A DNA stretch of 64,000 nt, taken from NCBI GenBank assembly GCA_021828195.1, contig JAKASQ010000001.1, positions 468,335 to 532,334 on the forward strand, written 5' to 3'. Below are positions 8,040 to 17,917 of the stretch, one piece after another (the stretch's first letter is position 1; each line of letters begins with the position of its first letter). Source of the stretch: Thermoplasmata archaeon. Its GTDB lineage: Archaea; Thermoplasmatota; Thermoplasmata; Lutacidiplasmatales; UBA184. The notes under the pieces were generated by a model. It was not told where the DNA came from and ran no database searches. It was given only the letters and a program-made list of their open reading frames with translations. A program made the position numbers and the translations under genes.

Positions 8040-10037
8040 ATGGACCTGTCGATCCTGTTCGGCTGGGTGTTCCTCGTCCCGCTCCTTCCGGCACTCGCCT
8101 TCGTGATCATCGGGGTCTTGGGCGAGCGCCTCGGACGGTTCGAGCACGGAGGCTGGATCGCGGTCCTCCTCTCCGGAGCGGCGATGGTGCTCGGGGTCCT
8201 CATCGCGATCGGAGAGATGCTGAACCCGAACACGTACACCGACGTCAGCTACACCTGGTTCCACGTAGGTGCTTCCGGACCGTTCGCCAATGGGGTCTCC
8301 TTCGTCGTGGGGACGCTCGTCGATCCGATCTCGGCGTTGATGCTCATCGTCGTCACGGTCGTCGGATTCCTCGTGATGCTGTACTCCGTGGGGTACATGC
8401 ACCACGACGAGGGTCTCCCTCGGTACTACGCGTTGCTCTCGCTGTTCCTGACGGCGATGCTCGGCGTGGTCCTCTCCGACAACCTGCTCGAGTTCTTCCT
8501 GTTCTGGGAGCTTGTCGGCGTCTGCTCGTACTTCCTCATCGGGTTCTACTGGCGCAAGCCGAGCGCCTCGAGCGCGGCGAAGGAGGCGTTTCTGGTCACG
8601 CGGATCGGCGACGTGATGTTCCTCCTCGGGATTTTCATCTACTTCTCGGTCTACGCGATGACCGGCCCGAACGGTGGCTGGGCCGCGAACGGTTTCCTGT
8701 TCGTTCACGGGAGTGCGTCGTTCATCCCGATCGGCGCCCCGGGGAACAGCACGCTGCTCACCGTCGCCGGTCTCATGCTGCTGGGCGGAGCCGCCGGCAA
8801 GAGCGCCCAGTTCCCGCTCGATGTGTGGCTGCCGGACGCGATGGAGGGCCCCACGACCGTCTCGGCGCTCATCCACGCCGCGACGATGGTCGCTGCCGGT
8901 GTCTACCTGCTGGTCGTGGGAAGCATCTTCCTTGGGGGGTACACCTCGATCGTCCTGTTCGCGATCGTGGCGGTCGGGGGGTTCACCACCTTCTACGCGG
9001 CCACGATGGCCGTCGTCAATACCGACATCAAACGGGTGATCGCGTACTCAACGATCAGTCAGCTTGGCTACATGGTCCTCGCCGTCGGAGCTGGCTTCGC
9101 CATGGTCGGCCTGTATCAATTGTTCACGCACGCCTTCTTCAAGGCGCTCCTGTTCCTCGCCGCGGGCGCTATCATTCACACGATCGTCACGCAGGACCTG
9201 TTCCGGATGGGCGGTCTTGCGAAGAAGATGCGCTACACGTCGATCGCGTTCTTGATCGGTGCGCTGGCCCTCTCGGGAATCCCGCCGTTCGCCGGGTTCT
9301 GGAGCAAGGACGACGTCCTCGCGTCGGTGTATAGCCAACTCGGAGCGCACCCCGAGTACTGGCCGTTCTTCATCCTGGCCTTCGTAACGGTCTTCCTGAC
9401 GGCCTACTACATCTTCCGGGTCTACTTCCTCGCCTTCTCCGGCCAACGCACCCGCGATGCCAGCCTGCCCGAGGCGCACGAGGTCCCGTGGGTGATGCTC
9501 GTTCCGATGATGGTCCTTGCCGGGTTCGCGGTCGTTGCCGGACTCTTCGCCTTTGTTCCGAGCTTCGCGGCCCTGTTCACGGGGGTCCCGGGCCTGGCCA
9601 CCAACGTGCCCCCGGCGTACGGGCCGACCGACCTCCTCCTCTCGGCGATCTCGGTGACGCTGGCCGGCGCCGGGATCCTCCTCGCGTGGGGTCTCTGGGG
9701 CAACGGCCGCGTCTACGAGCTCCGGGCGAGCTCGCCCGTCCACTCGATCCGTAACCTCCTCCTCGCCCGGTACCACGTCAAGGCGGCCTACGATTGGGTC
9801 GGGATGGTCGGCATGTACACGGTCGCCCGGGCCGCCGACTTCTTCGACCGGTTCGTCATCGACGGCGCGGTGAAGGGATTCGAACGCTCGTTCCGCTCGA
9901 TGAGCGACGGGATGCGTCGGATCCAGACCGGGCTCGTATCCGATTACGCCACGTATGTCGTCGCCGGGGTCATCGCGGTATTCGTCCTCCTGCTGTTCGT
10001 CGCGCCGTACCTCGCGTCGTTGTTCGGGGGTGGCTAG
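8040..10037 (+). CDS. nuoL: Nuo-type complex subunit L (antiporter-like)
   Basis: A 665-residue distal proton-pump subunit. Expected landmarks are present: LLEFFLFWELVGVCSYFLIGF with the channel Glu, KSAQFPLDVWLPDAMEGPTTVSALIHAATMV, and the lateral-helix region near the C-terminus (residues about 540-665). A clean GAGGAGAAG ribosome binding site precedes the ATG. The stop is immediately followed by nuoM. Confidence 0.95.
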   Translation: MDLSILFGWVFLVPLLPALAFVIIGVLGERLGRFEHGGWIAVLLSGAAMVLGVLIAIGEMLNPNTYTDVSYTWFHVGASGPFANGVSFVVGTLVDPISALMLIVVTVVGFLVMLYSVGYMHHDEGLPRYYALLSLFLTAMLGVVLSDNLLEFFLFWELVGVCSYFLIGFYWRKPSASSAAKEAFLVTRIGDVMFLLGIFIYFSVYAMTGPNGGWAANGFLFVHGSASFIPIGAPGNSTLLTVAGLMLLGGAAGKSAQFPLDVWLPDAMEGPTTVSALIHAATMVAAGVYLLVVGSIFLGGYTSIVLFAIVAVGGFTTFYAATMAVVNTDIKRVIAYSTISQLGYMVLAVGAGFAMVGLYQLFTHAFFKALLFLAAGAIIHTIVTQDLFRMGGLAKKMRYTSIAFLIGALALSGIPPFAGFWSKDDVLASVYSQLGAHPEYWPFFILAFVTVFLTAYYIFRVYFLAFSGQRTRDASLPEAHEVPWVMLVPMMVLAGFAVVAGLFAFVPSFAALFTGVPGLATNVPPAYGPTDLLLSAISVTLAGAGILLAWGLWGNGRVYELRASSPVHSIRNLLLARYHVKAAYDWVGMVGMYTVARAADFFDRFVIDGAVKGFERSFRSMSDGMRRIQTGLVSDYATYVVAGVIAVFVLLLFVAPYLASLFGGG

Positions 10038-11522
10038 ATGGATCTCTCGACCCTCCCGATCATACCGATCACGCTCGGCACGCTGGCGGCCGGCACGGTG
10101 CTCACCTTCGCGAGCGGTCGATGGGCCCGCTGGGTAGCGCTCGCGACCTCGGTCGTCTTCCTCTTCGAGATCGGCCTGATGTTCCTCGGCTACACGAGCT
10201 GGCCGGGCCGCTCGAGCTCGTTGGTCCCGCAGTTCGGGGAGTACCAATCGTATTCGTGGATCAGTCTGTCCTGGTTGCAGATCAACTTCACGGTGGGGAT
10301 CGACGGGATCTCGCTGATCCTGGTCCTGCTGACGGGGTTCCTCCAGATCGCGACGGTCGTGTACACCTGGAACGAGACGAAGCGCCCCGCGGCCTGGTTC
10401 GGCCTCGTGCTGATGACGTGCCTCGGGAGCTTCGGGGTCTTTGTCTCGCTCGACGTCCTCCTGTTCTTCCTGTTCTGGGAAGCCGTGCTCATCCCGATGT
10501 TCTTCATCATCGGGTACTGGGGTGGCCCCAACCGCCGGTACGCCGCGCTCAAGTTCTTCGTGTACACCCACGTGGCATCGATCGTCATGCTCATCGGTCT
10601 GCTGGCCCTCGTCTTTTACTCCGGGGCCAGCTCGTTCGACTTCTCCTCGATCTCTGCGGCGGCCCAGGGTCTCACGGGAATCGTTCCGGTGGTGCTCTTC
10701 CTCTCGCTGTTCTTCGGTTTCGGCGTCAAGTTCCCGATCGTACCGTTCCACACCTGGTTGCCCGACGCGCATGTCGAGGCCCCCACGGGGGGTTCGGTCC
10801 TGCTCGCGGGGCTGTTGCTCAAGCTCGGAGGCTACGGGCTGATCCGGTGGGCGGTGATCATCCTACCGAGCACGCTGACCCGGGTCGATCCGATCCTGTT
10901 CTTCGTGGCGTTCCTGTCGATCGTCTGGGGAGCCGTGCTCTCGCTCTCCCAGCGCGATCTCAAGCGGATGATCGCGTACTCCTCGATCAACCACATGGGG
11001 ATCGTCCTCCTCGCGATCTCCCTGAACTCTGCGCTCGGGCTCACGGCCGCGGTGCTGCTCATGTTCGCGCACGGCGTCGTCAGCGCACTCCTGTTCATGG
11101 GAGCCGGGACGTTCCACCACACCTACGGAACGCGCGACATCCCGAGCGTCGGAGGCATCAACTCGCGCACGCCGATCCTCGCCTCGCTGATCATGATCGG
11201 GAGCTTAGCGTCGCTGGGGTTGCCCGCACTGATCAGCTTCCCCGCCGAGTTCGCGGCCCTGCTCGCCACGTGGGACGGGCTCACGTACCTCGTGCTGATC
11301 CCGCTGATCGCGCTCGTCGTGACCGCGGCGTTCTACATCTGGATGATGCAGCGCGTGCTGTTCGGTCCGCCGAAAGGGATCCCGAACGACGCGCACGATG
11401 TGCCCCCGGCCGAAGGGCTCGGGATGGGCATGCTCGCGGCGCTCACCGTCCTCTTCGGGGTGCTGCCGTTCCTGCTCGTGAACGTGATCACGATGTCGCC
11501 GATCACGGGGTGGCACGGATGA
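10038..11522 (+). CDS. nuoM: Nuo-type complex subunit M (antiporter-like)
   Basis: A 494-residue proton-pump subunit of the Mrp-antiporter family. Markers include FFLFWEAVLIPMFFIIGYWGG with the conserved Glu, FPIVPFHTWLPDAHVEAPTGGSVLLAGLLLKLGGYG, and LKRMIAYSSINHMG. It begins immediately after the nuoL stop. The length is usual for the family. Confidence 0.95.
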   Translation: MDLSTLPIIPITLGTLAAGTVLTFASGRWARWVALATSVVFLFEIGLMFLGYTSWPGRSSSLVPQFGEYQSYSWISLSWLQINFTVGIDGISLILVLLTGFLQIATVVYTWNETKRPAAWFGLVLMTCLGSFGVFVSLDVLLFFLFWEAVLIPMFFIIGYWGGPNRRYAALKFFVYTHVASIVMLIGLLALVFYSGASSFDFSSISAAAQGLTGIVPVVLFLSLFFGFGVKFPIVPFHTWLPDAHVEAPTGGSVLLAGLLLKLGGYGLIRWAVIILPSTLTRVDPILFFVAFLSIVWGAVLSLSQRDLKRMIAYSSINHMGIVLLAISLNSALGLTAAVLLMFAHGVVSALLFMGAGTFHHTYGTRDIPSVGGINSRTPILASLIMIGSLASLGLPALISFPAEFAALLATWDGLTYLVLIPLIALVVTAAFYIWMMQRVLFGPPKGIPNDAHDVPPAEGLGMGMLAALTVLFGVLPFLLVNVITMSPITGWHG

Positions 11523-11535
11523 GCGGAGGCGATCG

Positions 11536-13128
11536 ATGACCTTCGCCGATTTCGCGCTGCCGTTCCTCCCGGAGATCCTCGTCCTGGTGGGCGTTCTCCT
11601 CGTGCTCCTCCTCGATGTCTTCGGCGTCAAGCGGATCGAGGTGTTCGGATCGATCACGGTCGGGGCGACCCTCCTTGCGCTCCTGTTCGTGGTCGCGGAC
11701 CTGGGGTTCCTCCCGTTCGCCGCGCTCTCCACGGTGCCGGCGAGCCGGATCGACATTCCCCTCGCCGTCGTGGGAACGCCGTTGTACTCGTTCACGAGCC
11801 TCGGGTTCGTCTTTCAGGCGATCTTCCTCTCGGCGACCCTCCTCGTGAGCCTCGCCTCGATGAGCCGATCGAGCTACGAGAAGGGCGCTGGGGTCTTCTA
11901 CGCGCTCGTCGGGATGGCCACGCTCGGAATGCTCCTCGTGGGCATCGCCTCCGACCTGATCTTCCTGCTCCTCGCGATCGAGGTGACGGCGATCTCGACG
12001 TACCTCCTCGTCGGGTACACGCGCCGCGACCCCCGCTCCCTCGAGGCCGCGATGAAGTTCTACGTCATCGGCGCGCTCTCGACCGTGATCAGCTTCTTCG
12101 GAGCGTCACTGCTCTTCGGCGCGTATGGATCGACGAACCTGTACTACCTCCGGAGCGTCGGCGGCGCCGTCGGATACCCCACGCTGATCCTCCTCGGATA
12201 CGGTCTCCTGATCGCCGGGCTCGCGTTCAAGGTCACGCTGGTTCCCTTCCACGCCTGGGCCGTCGACGTGTACGACGGCGCTCCATCGGACGTCTCGGCG
12301 TTCCTCGCGGGCGGCACGAAGAAGATCGGATTGTTCGCGTTCTTCCTGGTCTTCTTGGGACCCGTGCTCTTCTTCACGACCACGGGCACCAGCAATCCGT
12401 TCAACGCGGGAGTGTTGAACACGGGGCCGATCTTCCAGATCGTGCTGGGGGTGCTCGCCGTCGTGACGATGACCGTGGGCAACGTGCTCGCGCTCATGCA
12501 GAAGGAGATGAAGCGGATGCTCGCCTACTCCTCGATCAGCCAGGTCGGATACATGATGATCGGCATCGTGATCGCCACCTCGCCGGCGATCGCCGGGGCC
12601 ACGCTGCAGATCTTCTCGCACACGTTCATGAAGACCGGAGCCTTCCTCGTCGTCGCCGCGGTCGCGAGCCTCGGGATCGGCCCGCTCATCTCCGACTGGA
12701 AGGGACTCGGGCAGCGCCGGCCGTGGCTGAGCATCGCCTTCGCGCTGATCCTCCTGAGCCTCGCGGGCGTTCCGCTCACGGTCGGCTTCGTATCGAAGTT
12801 CGTGCTGTTCAGCTCGGCGGTCCAGGCGCAGGGCTACTTCATCTGGCTCGCGGTCGCCGGTCTGCTCAACAGCGCGATCTCCGTGTTCTACTACGGGCGA
12901 GTGCTGAAGGTGATGTTCTTCGACGCGCCGGATCCCGAGCCGGAAGCCACGGTGGCGGGACCGAGCCCCCCGGTGTCCGAGCGCCTGTCCATGGGCGGTC
13001 TCGGGTACGCCCGCGCGAGCACGATCGCGCTCATCGCCGTCGTCATCGTCACCTTTGGCATCTTCCCCCAGGTGATCCTGGGACCGATCCAGAGCGCGGC
13101 GCAGCACTTCCTCATCGCCGGACCGTGA
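11536..13128 (+). CDS. nuoN: Nuo-type complex subunit N (antiporter-like)
   Basis: A 530-residue proton-pump subunit, the last Nuo gene of the operon. It has LIFLLLAIEVTAISTYLLVGY, FKVTLVPFHAWAVDVYDGAPSDVSAFLAGGTKK and MKRMLAYSSISQVGYMMIG. A GGAGGCG site sits upstream. No nuoE, nuoF, nuoG or F420-dependent fpoF lies nearby, so the input module must be encoded elsewhere or replaced by ferredoxin. Lipid genes follow after only five bases. Confidence 0.95.
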   Translation: MTFADFALPFLPEILVLVGVLLVLLLDVFGVKRIEVFGSITVGATLLALLFVVADLGFLPFAALSTVPASRIDIPLAVVGTPLYSFTSLGFVFQAIFLSATLLVSLASMSRSSYEKGAGVFYALVGMATLGMLLVGIASDLIFLLLAIEVTAISTYLLVGYTRRDPRSLEAAMKFYVIGALSTVISFFGASLLFGAYGSTNLYYLRSVGGAVGYPTLILLGYGLLIAGLAFKVTLVPFHAWAVDVYDGAPSDVSAFLAGGTKKIGLFAFFLVFLGPVLFFTTTGTSNPFNAGVLNTGPIFQIVLGVLAVVTMTVGNVLALMQKEMKRMLAYSSISQVGYMMIGIVIATSPAIAGATLQIFSHTFMKTGAFLVVAAVASLGIGPLISDWKGLGQRRPWLSIAFALILLSLAGVPLTVGFVSKFVLFSSAVQAQGYFIWLAVAGLLNSAISVFYYGRVLKVMFFDAPDPEPEATVAGPSPPVSERLSMGGLGYARASTIALIAVVIVTFGIFPQVILGPIQSAAQHFLIAGP

Positions 13129-13133
13129 GCCCC

Positions 13134-14234
13134 ATGGAGGAATTCGACGTGGTGGTCGTCGGCGCCGGGCCCGCCGGTTCCGTCGCGGCCCGCGCCGCGG
13201 CTGAATCGGGCGCGCGGACCTTACTGCTCGATCGGCGCGCCGAGCTCGGAGAGCCGGTCCAATGCGGTGAGTTCCTACCGACCCCGGCCGAGCTCGCCGA
13301 CATCTTCCACTCCCCGGAGCTGATCGAAGCGGCTTTCCAGATTCCCCCGGAGACGATCCTGCGGGAGACCCACTGGATGGCGTGCGTCTCTCCTTCGGGC
13401 CGCCGGTTCCGCTTCCCACTCTCGGGCTACATGGTCTCCCGACGGGCGTTCGACAAGGCCCTGGCCGGCGCGGCGGAGGGCGTCGGGGCCGAGCTGCGCT
13501 ACCCCGTTGGGGTCGCGCGCGTGAGCGGCGAGCGGGTCGAGATGGTGAACGGTACGACCGTGCGCGCGAAGGTCATCATCGGGGCCGACGGCCCGACCTC
13601 GACCGTCGCCCGATCGCTGGGCTTCGCTCCCGCCCGGGAGATGTTCCGCATGATCACCGCGACCGTCGACGGGGTCGGCAGCGATGAGATCGATCTGTAC
13701 TTCGGACGCTCAGCTCCCGGGGGATACGCCTGGTGGTTCCCGCGCTCGGCGGACGTGAACGTCGGCCTCGGTGTCACGGAGCTGCCGCCCGGCGCATCGC
13801 TCAGCTCGCTGCTCGATCACTTCCTCGAACGAGAGGGACTCGGCGTAGCTCGCGACCGGACCCGCTGGTGGGTCCCCATCGGGCCCCCGCCCGACACGCT
13901 CGTGTTCGGACGAGCCCTGTTCTGTGGGGATGCCGCGAACCTCGTGATGGCCACGAACGGAGGAGGGATCCCGACGGCGATGCTCAGCGGCTGGCTCGCG
14001 GGCCGTGCGGCGGCGCAGCACGCGCGGGAAGGCGCGCCGCTCTCCGGGTACGATCTCGCCTGGCGCGCGGTCCTCGCCCCTCCCCTCGCCCGAGGCCACC
14101 GGATCAAGGAAACGACCGACCGGATCGTCCGTTCGGACCTCGCCCTGACGCTGGGAATGAGATATATCGGAGCGTCGGGGTTGGATGCCGTGATGCGCCT
14201 GAGGTGGCCGCGCCGCCTCGGGAGGGCTTCGTGA
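13134..14234 (+). CDS. Geranylgeranyl reductase family FAD-dependent protein
   Basis: A 366-residue flavoprotein that, by family, saturates the double bonds of archaeal geranylgeranyl lipids or reduces menaquinone side chains. The FAD fold is clear: VVVVGAGPAGSVAARAAAESG at residues about 5-25, the VQCGEF loop near 45, and the second FAD motif ALFCGDAANLVMATNGGGIPTAM. It is only five bases behind nuoN and overlaps the prenyl synthase gene (GTGA), so reductase and synthase are likely made together. A role in menaquinone saturation would explain the link with nuo, but this is inference. Confidence 0.88.
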   Translation: MEEFDVVVVGAGPAGSVAARAAAESGARTLLLDRRAELGEPVQCGEFLPTPAELADIFHSPELIEAAFQIPPETILRETHWMACVSPSGRRFRFPLSGYMVSRRAFDKALAGAAEGVGAELRYPVGVARVSGERVEMVNGTTVRAKVIIGADGPTSTVARSLGFAPAREMFRMITATVDGVGSDEIDLYFGRSAPGGYAWWFPRSADVNVGLGVTELPPGASLSSLLDHFLEREGLGVARDRTRWWVPIGPPPDTLVFGRALFCGDAANLVMATNGGGIPTAMLSGWLAGRAAAQHAREGAPLSGYDLAWRAVLAPPLARGHRIKETTDRIVRSDLALTLGMRYIGASGLDAVMRLRWPRRLGRAS

Positions 14235-15295
14235 CGAGCAGTCATCCGCTTCCGGACGCAGGCATCGATTCCTCGGCCCTCGAGGCGGTCGTCCGACAAA
14301 CGATCGGGGCGGAGGCCCTCGCAGAGCTCTCCGCGCTCCTCCCGGTGCTCGTTCGCGACCTCGCGGACGTCGATTGGCGGGTCGAGCAGGCGCTGGGTTC
14401 GCAATACTCCCAACTGAGCGAGGCGGCGCGTTACGCGTGCTCCACCGGCGGCAAGCGGGTGCGTCCGCTCCTCATGGCGACGATGGCGCGCGCCCTCGGC
14501 GCCACCACCACCCAGCCCCTCTTGTCGCTCGCGGCCGCGTTCCAACTCATTCACACGGCCAGTCTCGTGCACGACGACGTCATCGATCACGCCGATCTGC
14601 GCCGAGGCAGACCGTCCATGCCCCGTGCCTATGGGACGGCTCTCGCGATCGTGACCGGCGATTACCTGTTCGTTCGCGCGTTCGAGCTGGCCGCCGATTA
14701 CCCAAAGTCGATCATCATCCGGTGCGGGGAGGCCTGCGCGGAACTGGTCGAGGGCGAGGTGCTCCAGGAGAACACCCTGTTCGACCTCGCCTCGGGCCGG
14801 GAACATTACTTGCGCGTGGTCGAGCGGAAGACCGCGTCGATCGTGGCGGCGGCCCTCTCCTCGGTCGCGGAGCTCGCCGGAGCTCCCCAAGCCACCATCG
14901 ACGCCGCGGGCACGTACGGCCGGTCGCTCGGCATCTCCTTCCAGATCCGGGACGATCTATTGGATGTCTACGGCGACCCGGACCTATTGGGAAAGCCACT
15001 CTATGCGGACTTCCGGGAGGGAAACCCCACCCTCGTCGCGATCGAGACCTACGCTCGGCTCGACCCGAAGCGCCAGACCGAGTTCGAGCGACTGTTCCAA
15101 CGCCGGCACAAGAAGGCGAGCCACCTCATCCGCATGCGGGAGCTGGCCGATGCCGCGGGAGTCCGAGAGCCGATCGCTCTCGAATCCCAGCTCTGGGCCG
15201 AGCGCGCGATCCGCGCGCTCGCTCCGGTCCCCCCGGGACCGTATCGCGTGCTGCTCGAGCGGCTGGCCCACGGGGCGGCCGAGCGCCGGTTCTGA
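14231..15295 (+). CDS. Polyprenyl (geranylgeranyl/farnesyl) diphosphate synthase
   Basis: A trans-isoprenyl diphosphate synthase of 354 residues with the GGKRVRP substrate loop, first Asp-rich motif DDVID at about 115-119 and second motif DDLLD at about 241-245. These bind Mg-diphosphate during chain elongation. The start is a GTG overlapping the reductase stop codon; the frame is open much further upstream, but that extension lies inside the reductase gene. The pairing suggests lipid or quinone side-chain synthesis. Chain length cannot be predicted safely from the residues before DDVID (LIHTASLVH). Confidence 0.92.
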   Translation: MTSSHPLPDAGIDSSALEAVVRQTIGAEALAELSALLPVLVRDLADVDWRVEQALGSQYSQLSEAARYACSTGGKRVRPLLMATMARALGATTTQPLLSLAAAFQLIHTASLVHDDVIDHADLRRGRPSMPRAYGTALAIVTGDYLFVRAFELAADYPKSIIIRCGEACAELVEGEVLQENTLFDLASGREHYLRVVERKTASIVAAALSSVAELAGAPQATIDAAGTYGRSLGISFQIRDDLLDVYGDPDLLGKPLYADFREGNPTLVAIETYARLDPKRQTEFERLFQRRHKKASHLIRMRELADAAGVREPIALESQLWAERAIRALAPVPPGPYRVLLERLAHGAAERRF

Positions 15296-15364
15296 GCGTT
15301 CCACTGGAGCGAAACCTACATAGTCGCCTCGACCGCATCGAACGGCTCGGACGGGACTTCAACG

Positions 15365-15820
15365 ATGTCTCCGGCAGCCCACGGTACGGTCCATGAATTC
15401 GACCACCTTCCGGAGTCCTGGGAGACGTTCGCCCATGTCCCGCGCCGCCCGATCGGCGTGGCCGTGATCTCGGCCCTCATCGCCGCCGTCGGGATGCTCG
15501 CCATCGTGGGGGCCGCCTTCTTCCTCATCTCCCATTACATGGGATGGGCGACGCCGACCCGCGTTCTACCGGCCCCTCTCGACTTTGCCGGGGTTCTCGC
15601 CGGTCCCTTCGGCGCGATGATCGCCCTCGTCGTGGGCGGGGTGGGCCTCGGGGTGGCGACCAGCCTGTGGCGCCAGGAGGTCTGGGCGCTGTGGACGGTC
15701 ACCGTGTTCGCCTTCGCCGGGGTCGCCTACTTGGTGCTGACCGGCTCGTTCACGGTGTTCCTCGCCCTCCTCGTGATCCTGGTGGTCTACATGCTTACCG
15801 TGCGCCGCTACTTCTACTGA
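15365..15820 (+). CDS. Small integral membrane protein, unknown
   Basis: A 151-residue protein with a polar, His-containing N-terminus (about 30 residues) and about four hydrophobic segments (roughly 32-58, 70-95, 105-122, 127-146), ending in RRYFY. No motif I can assign. It lies alone between the prenyl synthase and top6B. The hydrophobic pattern is a normal small archaeal membrane protein; function unknown. Confidence 0.7.
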   Translation: MSPAAHGTVHEFDHLPESWETFAHVPRRPIGVAVISALIAAVGMLAIVGAAFFLISHYMGWATPTRVLPAPLDFAGVLAGPFGAMIALVVGGVGLGVATSLWRQEVWALWTVTVFAFAGVAYLVLTGSFTVFLALLVILVVYMLTVRRYFY

Positions 15821-15866
15821 CCCCGGCGCGCCGTCCGGACCGAACTCCGTTCGACTCCAACCTTGG

Positions 15867-15874
15867 ACTTATAG
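15867..15874 (+). promoter_or_regulatory. TATA box for top6B-top6A
   Basis: ACTTATAG is centred about 28 bases before GTG 15899, the spacing expected for a leaderless archaeal transcript. The other in-frame GTG (15884) would then lie upstream of the transcription start. Confidence 0.5.
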
Positions 15875-15898
15875 AGGTCCCTCGTGCCTCGCACTCTC

Positions 15899-17917
15899 GT
15901 GGCCCCGGCCCGTTCCATCGCCGAGCAATTGGCGTCGAAGCAGCGCGAGATCTCGGTCGCCGAGTTCTTCGAGCGGAACCGCCAGATCCTGGGGTTCGAC
16001 AACCCCCAACGCTCCCTCCTGACGACGGTCAAGGAGGCCGTCGATAACGGCCTCGACGCCTCGGAGGAGGCCGGGATCCTGCCCGATCTCCGGGTAGAGA
16101 TCTCCAAGGAGGGCGAGAGCGGCGATCGGCTGCGGGTGGCGGTCGAGGACCGCGGGCCGGGGATCGTGCGCCGCGAGATCCCGAACGTCTTCGGCCGCCT
16201 CCTCTATGGCTCCCGATTCCATTCCAACCGCCAGGCGCGCGGCCAGCAAGGGATCGGGATCTCGGCGGCGGTGCTGTACGCGGGACTCACCACCGCTCGC
16301 CCGGCCCGGATCACCTCGAAGATCGCCGAGGAGGAGGGAGCGCGGGTGCTCGAGCTCATCCTCGACACCCAGAAGAACCTGCCCCGGATCCTCTCCGAAG
16401 AGGTCCAGCTCTGGGACCGAGAGCACGGTACGCGCATCGAGCTCGTCCTGAAGGCGAAGTACGTCCGCGGTCGGCAGTCTCCGCTCGAGTACCTCCGCGG
16501 CACCGCGATCGTCAACCCGCACGCACGGATCGTTCTCGTGGAGCCGGACGGGACCAAGATCACCTTCGAGCGCGCGACGAGCGAGCTACCGCCCATCTCC
16601 AAGGAGACGCTGCCGCATCCGTACGGACTCGAGCTCGGCGAGCTCGGCTACCTCTTGAAGGCCTCCAAACGGGAGAACATCCGCGAAATGCTCTCGCGCG
16701 ACCTCGCCGGCGTAAGCGTGCGGGCCTCGCGCGAGGTCGTGGGCGCGGCCGGCCTCAAAGGCAGCGAGGCACCGGCGTCGCTCTCGGGGGAGGCGCAGGA
16801 GAAGCTCCTCGCCGGCCTTCGCGGCGTGGAACTTGTGGCCCCCTCGGCCGAGGGTCTCTCCCCGATCGGTCCCCTGCTCATCAAACGCGGACTGCGCAAC
16901 GTGCTCGGCGACGTGCGGCCGGACTTCTTCGCGCCTCCCGTCAGCCGGCCGCCGAAGGTGCGCGGAGGGTTCCCCTTCCTCGTGGAGGTCGGCCTCGTCT
17001 ACGGTGGCGGACTGCCGGCCGACCAGCCTCTGCAGCTCCTCCGGTTCGCCAATCGGGTCCCTCTGCTCTTCCAGCAGGGCGCCTGCGCGATCACGAGCGC
17101 GGTTGGCTCGATCGATTGGCGGCGCTACGGTCTCGATCAGAAGGGTGGGAACGGGCTTCCGACGGGCCCGTGCCTGTTGCTCGTCCACGTGGCCTCCACC
17201 AAGATCCCGTTCACGAGCGAGGCGAAGGAGGCGCTCGCTGAGGACGAGGACCTCGACCGCGAACTCACGCTCGCGATCCAGGCCGCGGCCCGTCACCTGA
17301 AGACCCACCTCTCTCGGGTTGGGCGCCGTCAGTTCGCGAGCGACAAGTTCGCGATCATCCAGAAGATCCTGCCCCGGCTCGCGGAGAAGGCGAGCCGTCT
17401 GATCGACCAACCCGTGCCCGACCTCGCCCCGGTGATCACGAAGATCATGGACGTGGTGACCCTCGAACCCACGGTCGTGGCCGACGCGAGCTCGGTGCGG
17501 GTCACGGTGGAGATCACCAACTACACCGCTCGGCCCCGCGTCCTCGAGGTCTTCTTAGAGATCGATCCGACGACATTCGCCCTCGCCGAGTACGCTCCAA
17601 CTCCCGAGGGGATTGATCGCGGGCTCGGGCGGGCTTGGTGGACCCTCGACAAGCTGGCCTCCAACGCGCGCACCCGGATCGAGCTCGGATTCCCCGCCCG
17701 GACCGACGTCGAGGCCAACGACCTCGATTTCTACGTGGCGGGCGTCGACGAAGCTCATCTCCTGGGCGCCGATCCGCTCCCCGGCGACTGGGACGTTCGG
17801 CTTCCCCGCGCGATCATCGAGGCGGCCGAGGCCGCCGAGAGCGGCCCTATCGAGGAAGAGGAGGTGGACTACGATGCCGCGGAAGCGAGCGCCCACGTCT
17901 CCGAAGACGAAAGCTGA
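15899..17917 (+). CDS. top6B: DNA topoisomerase VI subunit B
   Basis: The GHKL-type ATPase subunit of type IIB topoisomerase. The ATP-binding motifs are visible: [18 protein letters not shown] (N box), VEDRGPGI (G1), and [29 protein letters not shown] (G2/lid). A helix-two-turn-helix region and transducer domain follow, with the switch Lys near [13 protein letters not shown]. The acidic tail overlaps top6A by 44 bases. I start at GTG 15899 because the TATA box points to a leaderless mRNA there; GTG 15884 is the alternative and adds five residues. It acts with top6A in relieving supercoils and decatenating DNA. Confidence 0.94.
   Translation: MAPARSIAEQLASKQREISVAEFFERNRQILGFDNPQRSLLTTVKEAVDNGLDASEEAGILPDLRVEISKEGESGDRLRVAVEDRGPGIVRREIPNVFGRLLYGSRFHSNRQARGQQGIGISAAVLYAGLTTARPARITSKIAEEEGARVLELILDTQKNLPRILSEEVQLWDREHGTRIELVLKAKYVRGRQSPLEYLRGTAIVNPHARIVLVEPDGTKITFERATSELPPISKETLPHPYGLELGELGYLLKASKRENIREMLSRDLAGVSVRASREVVGAAGLKGSEAPASLSGEAQEKLLAGLRGVELVAPSAEGLSPIGPLLIKRGLRNVLGDVRPDFFAPPVSRPPKVRGGFPFLVEVGLVYGGGLPADQPLQLLRFANRVPLLFQQGACAITSAVGSIDWRRYGLDQKGGNGLPTGPCLLLVHVASTKIPFTSEAKEALAEDEDLDRELTLAIQAAARHLKTHLSRVGRRQFASDKFAIIQKILPRLAEKASRLIDQPVPDLAPVITKIMDVVTLEPTVVADASSVRVTVEITNYTARPRVLEVFLEIDPTTFALAEYAPTPEGIDRGLGRAWWTLDKLASNARTRIELGFPARTDVEANDLDFYVAGVDEAHLLGADPLPGDWDVRLPRAIIEAAEAAESGPIEEEEVDYDAAEASAHVSEDES

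Noticed and set aside
7619..11539. Long plus- and minus-strand frames over nuoK-nuoM
   Set aside because: Out-of-frame shadows; the true subunits have full family motifs in the other frame.
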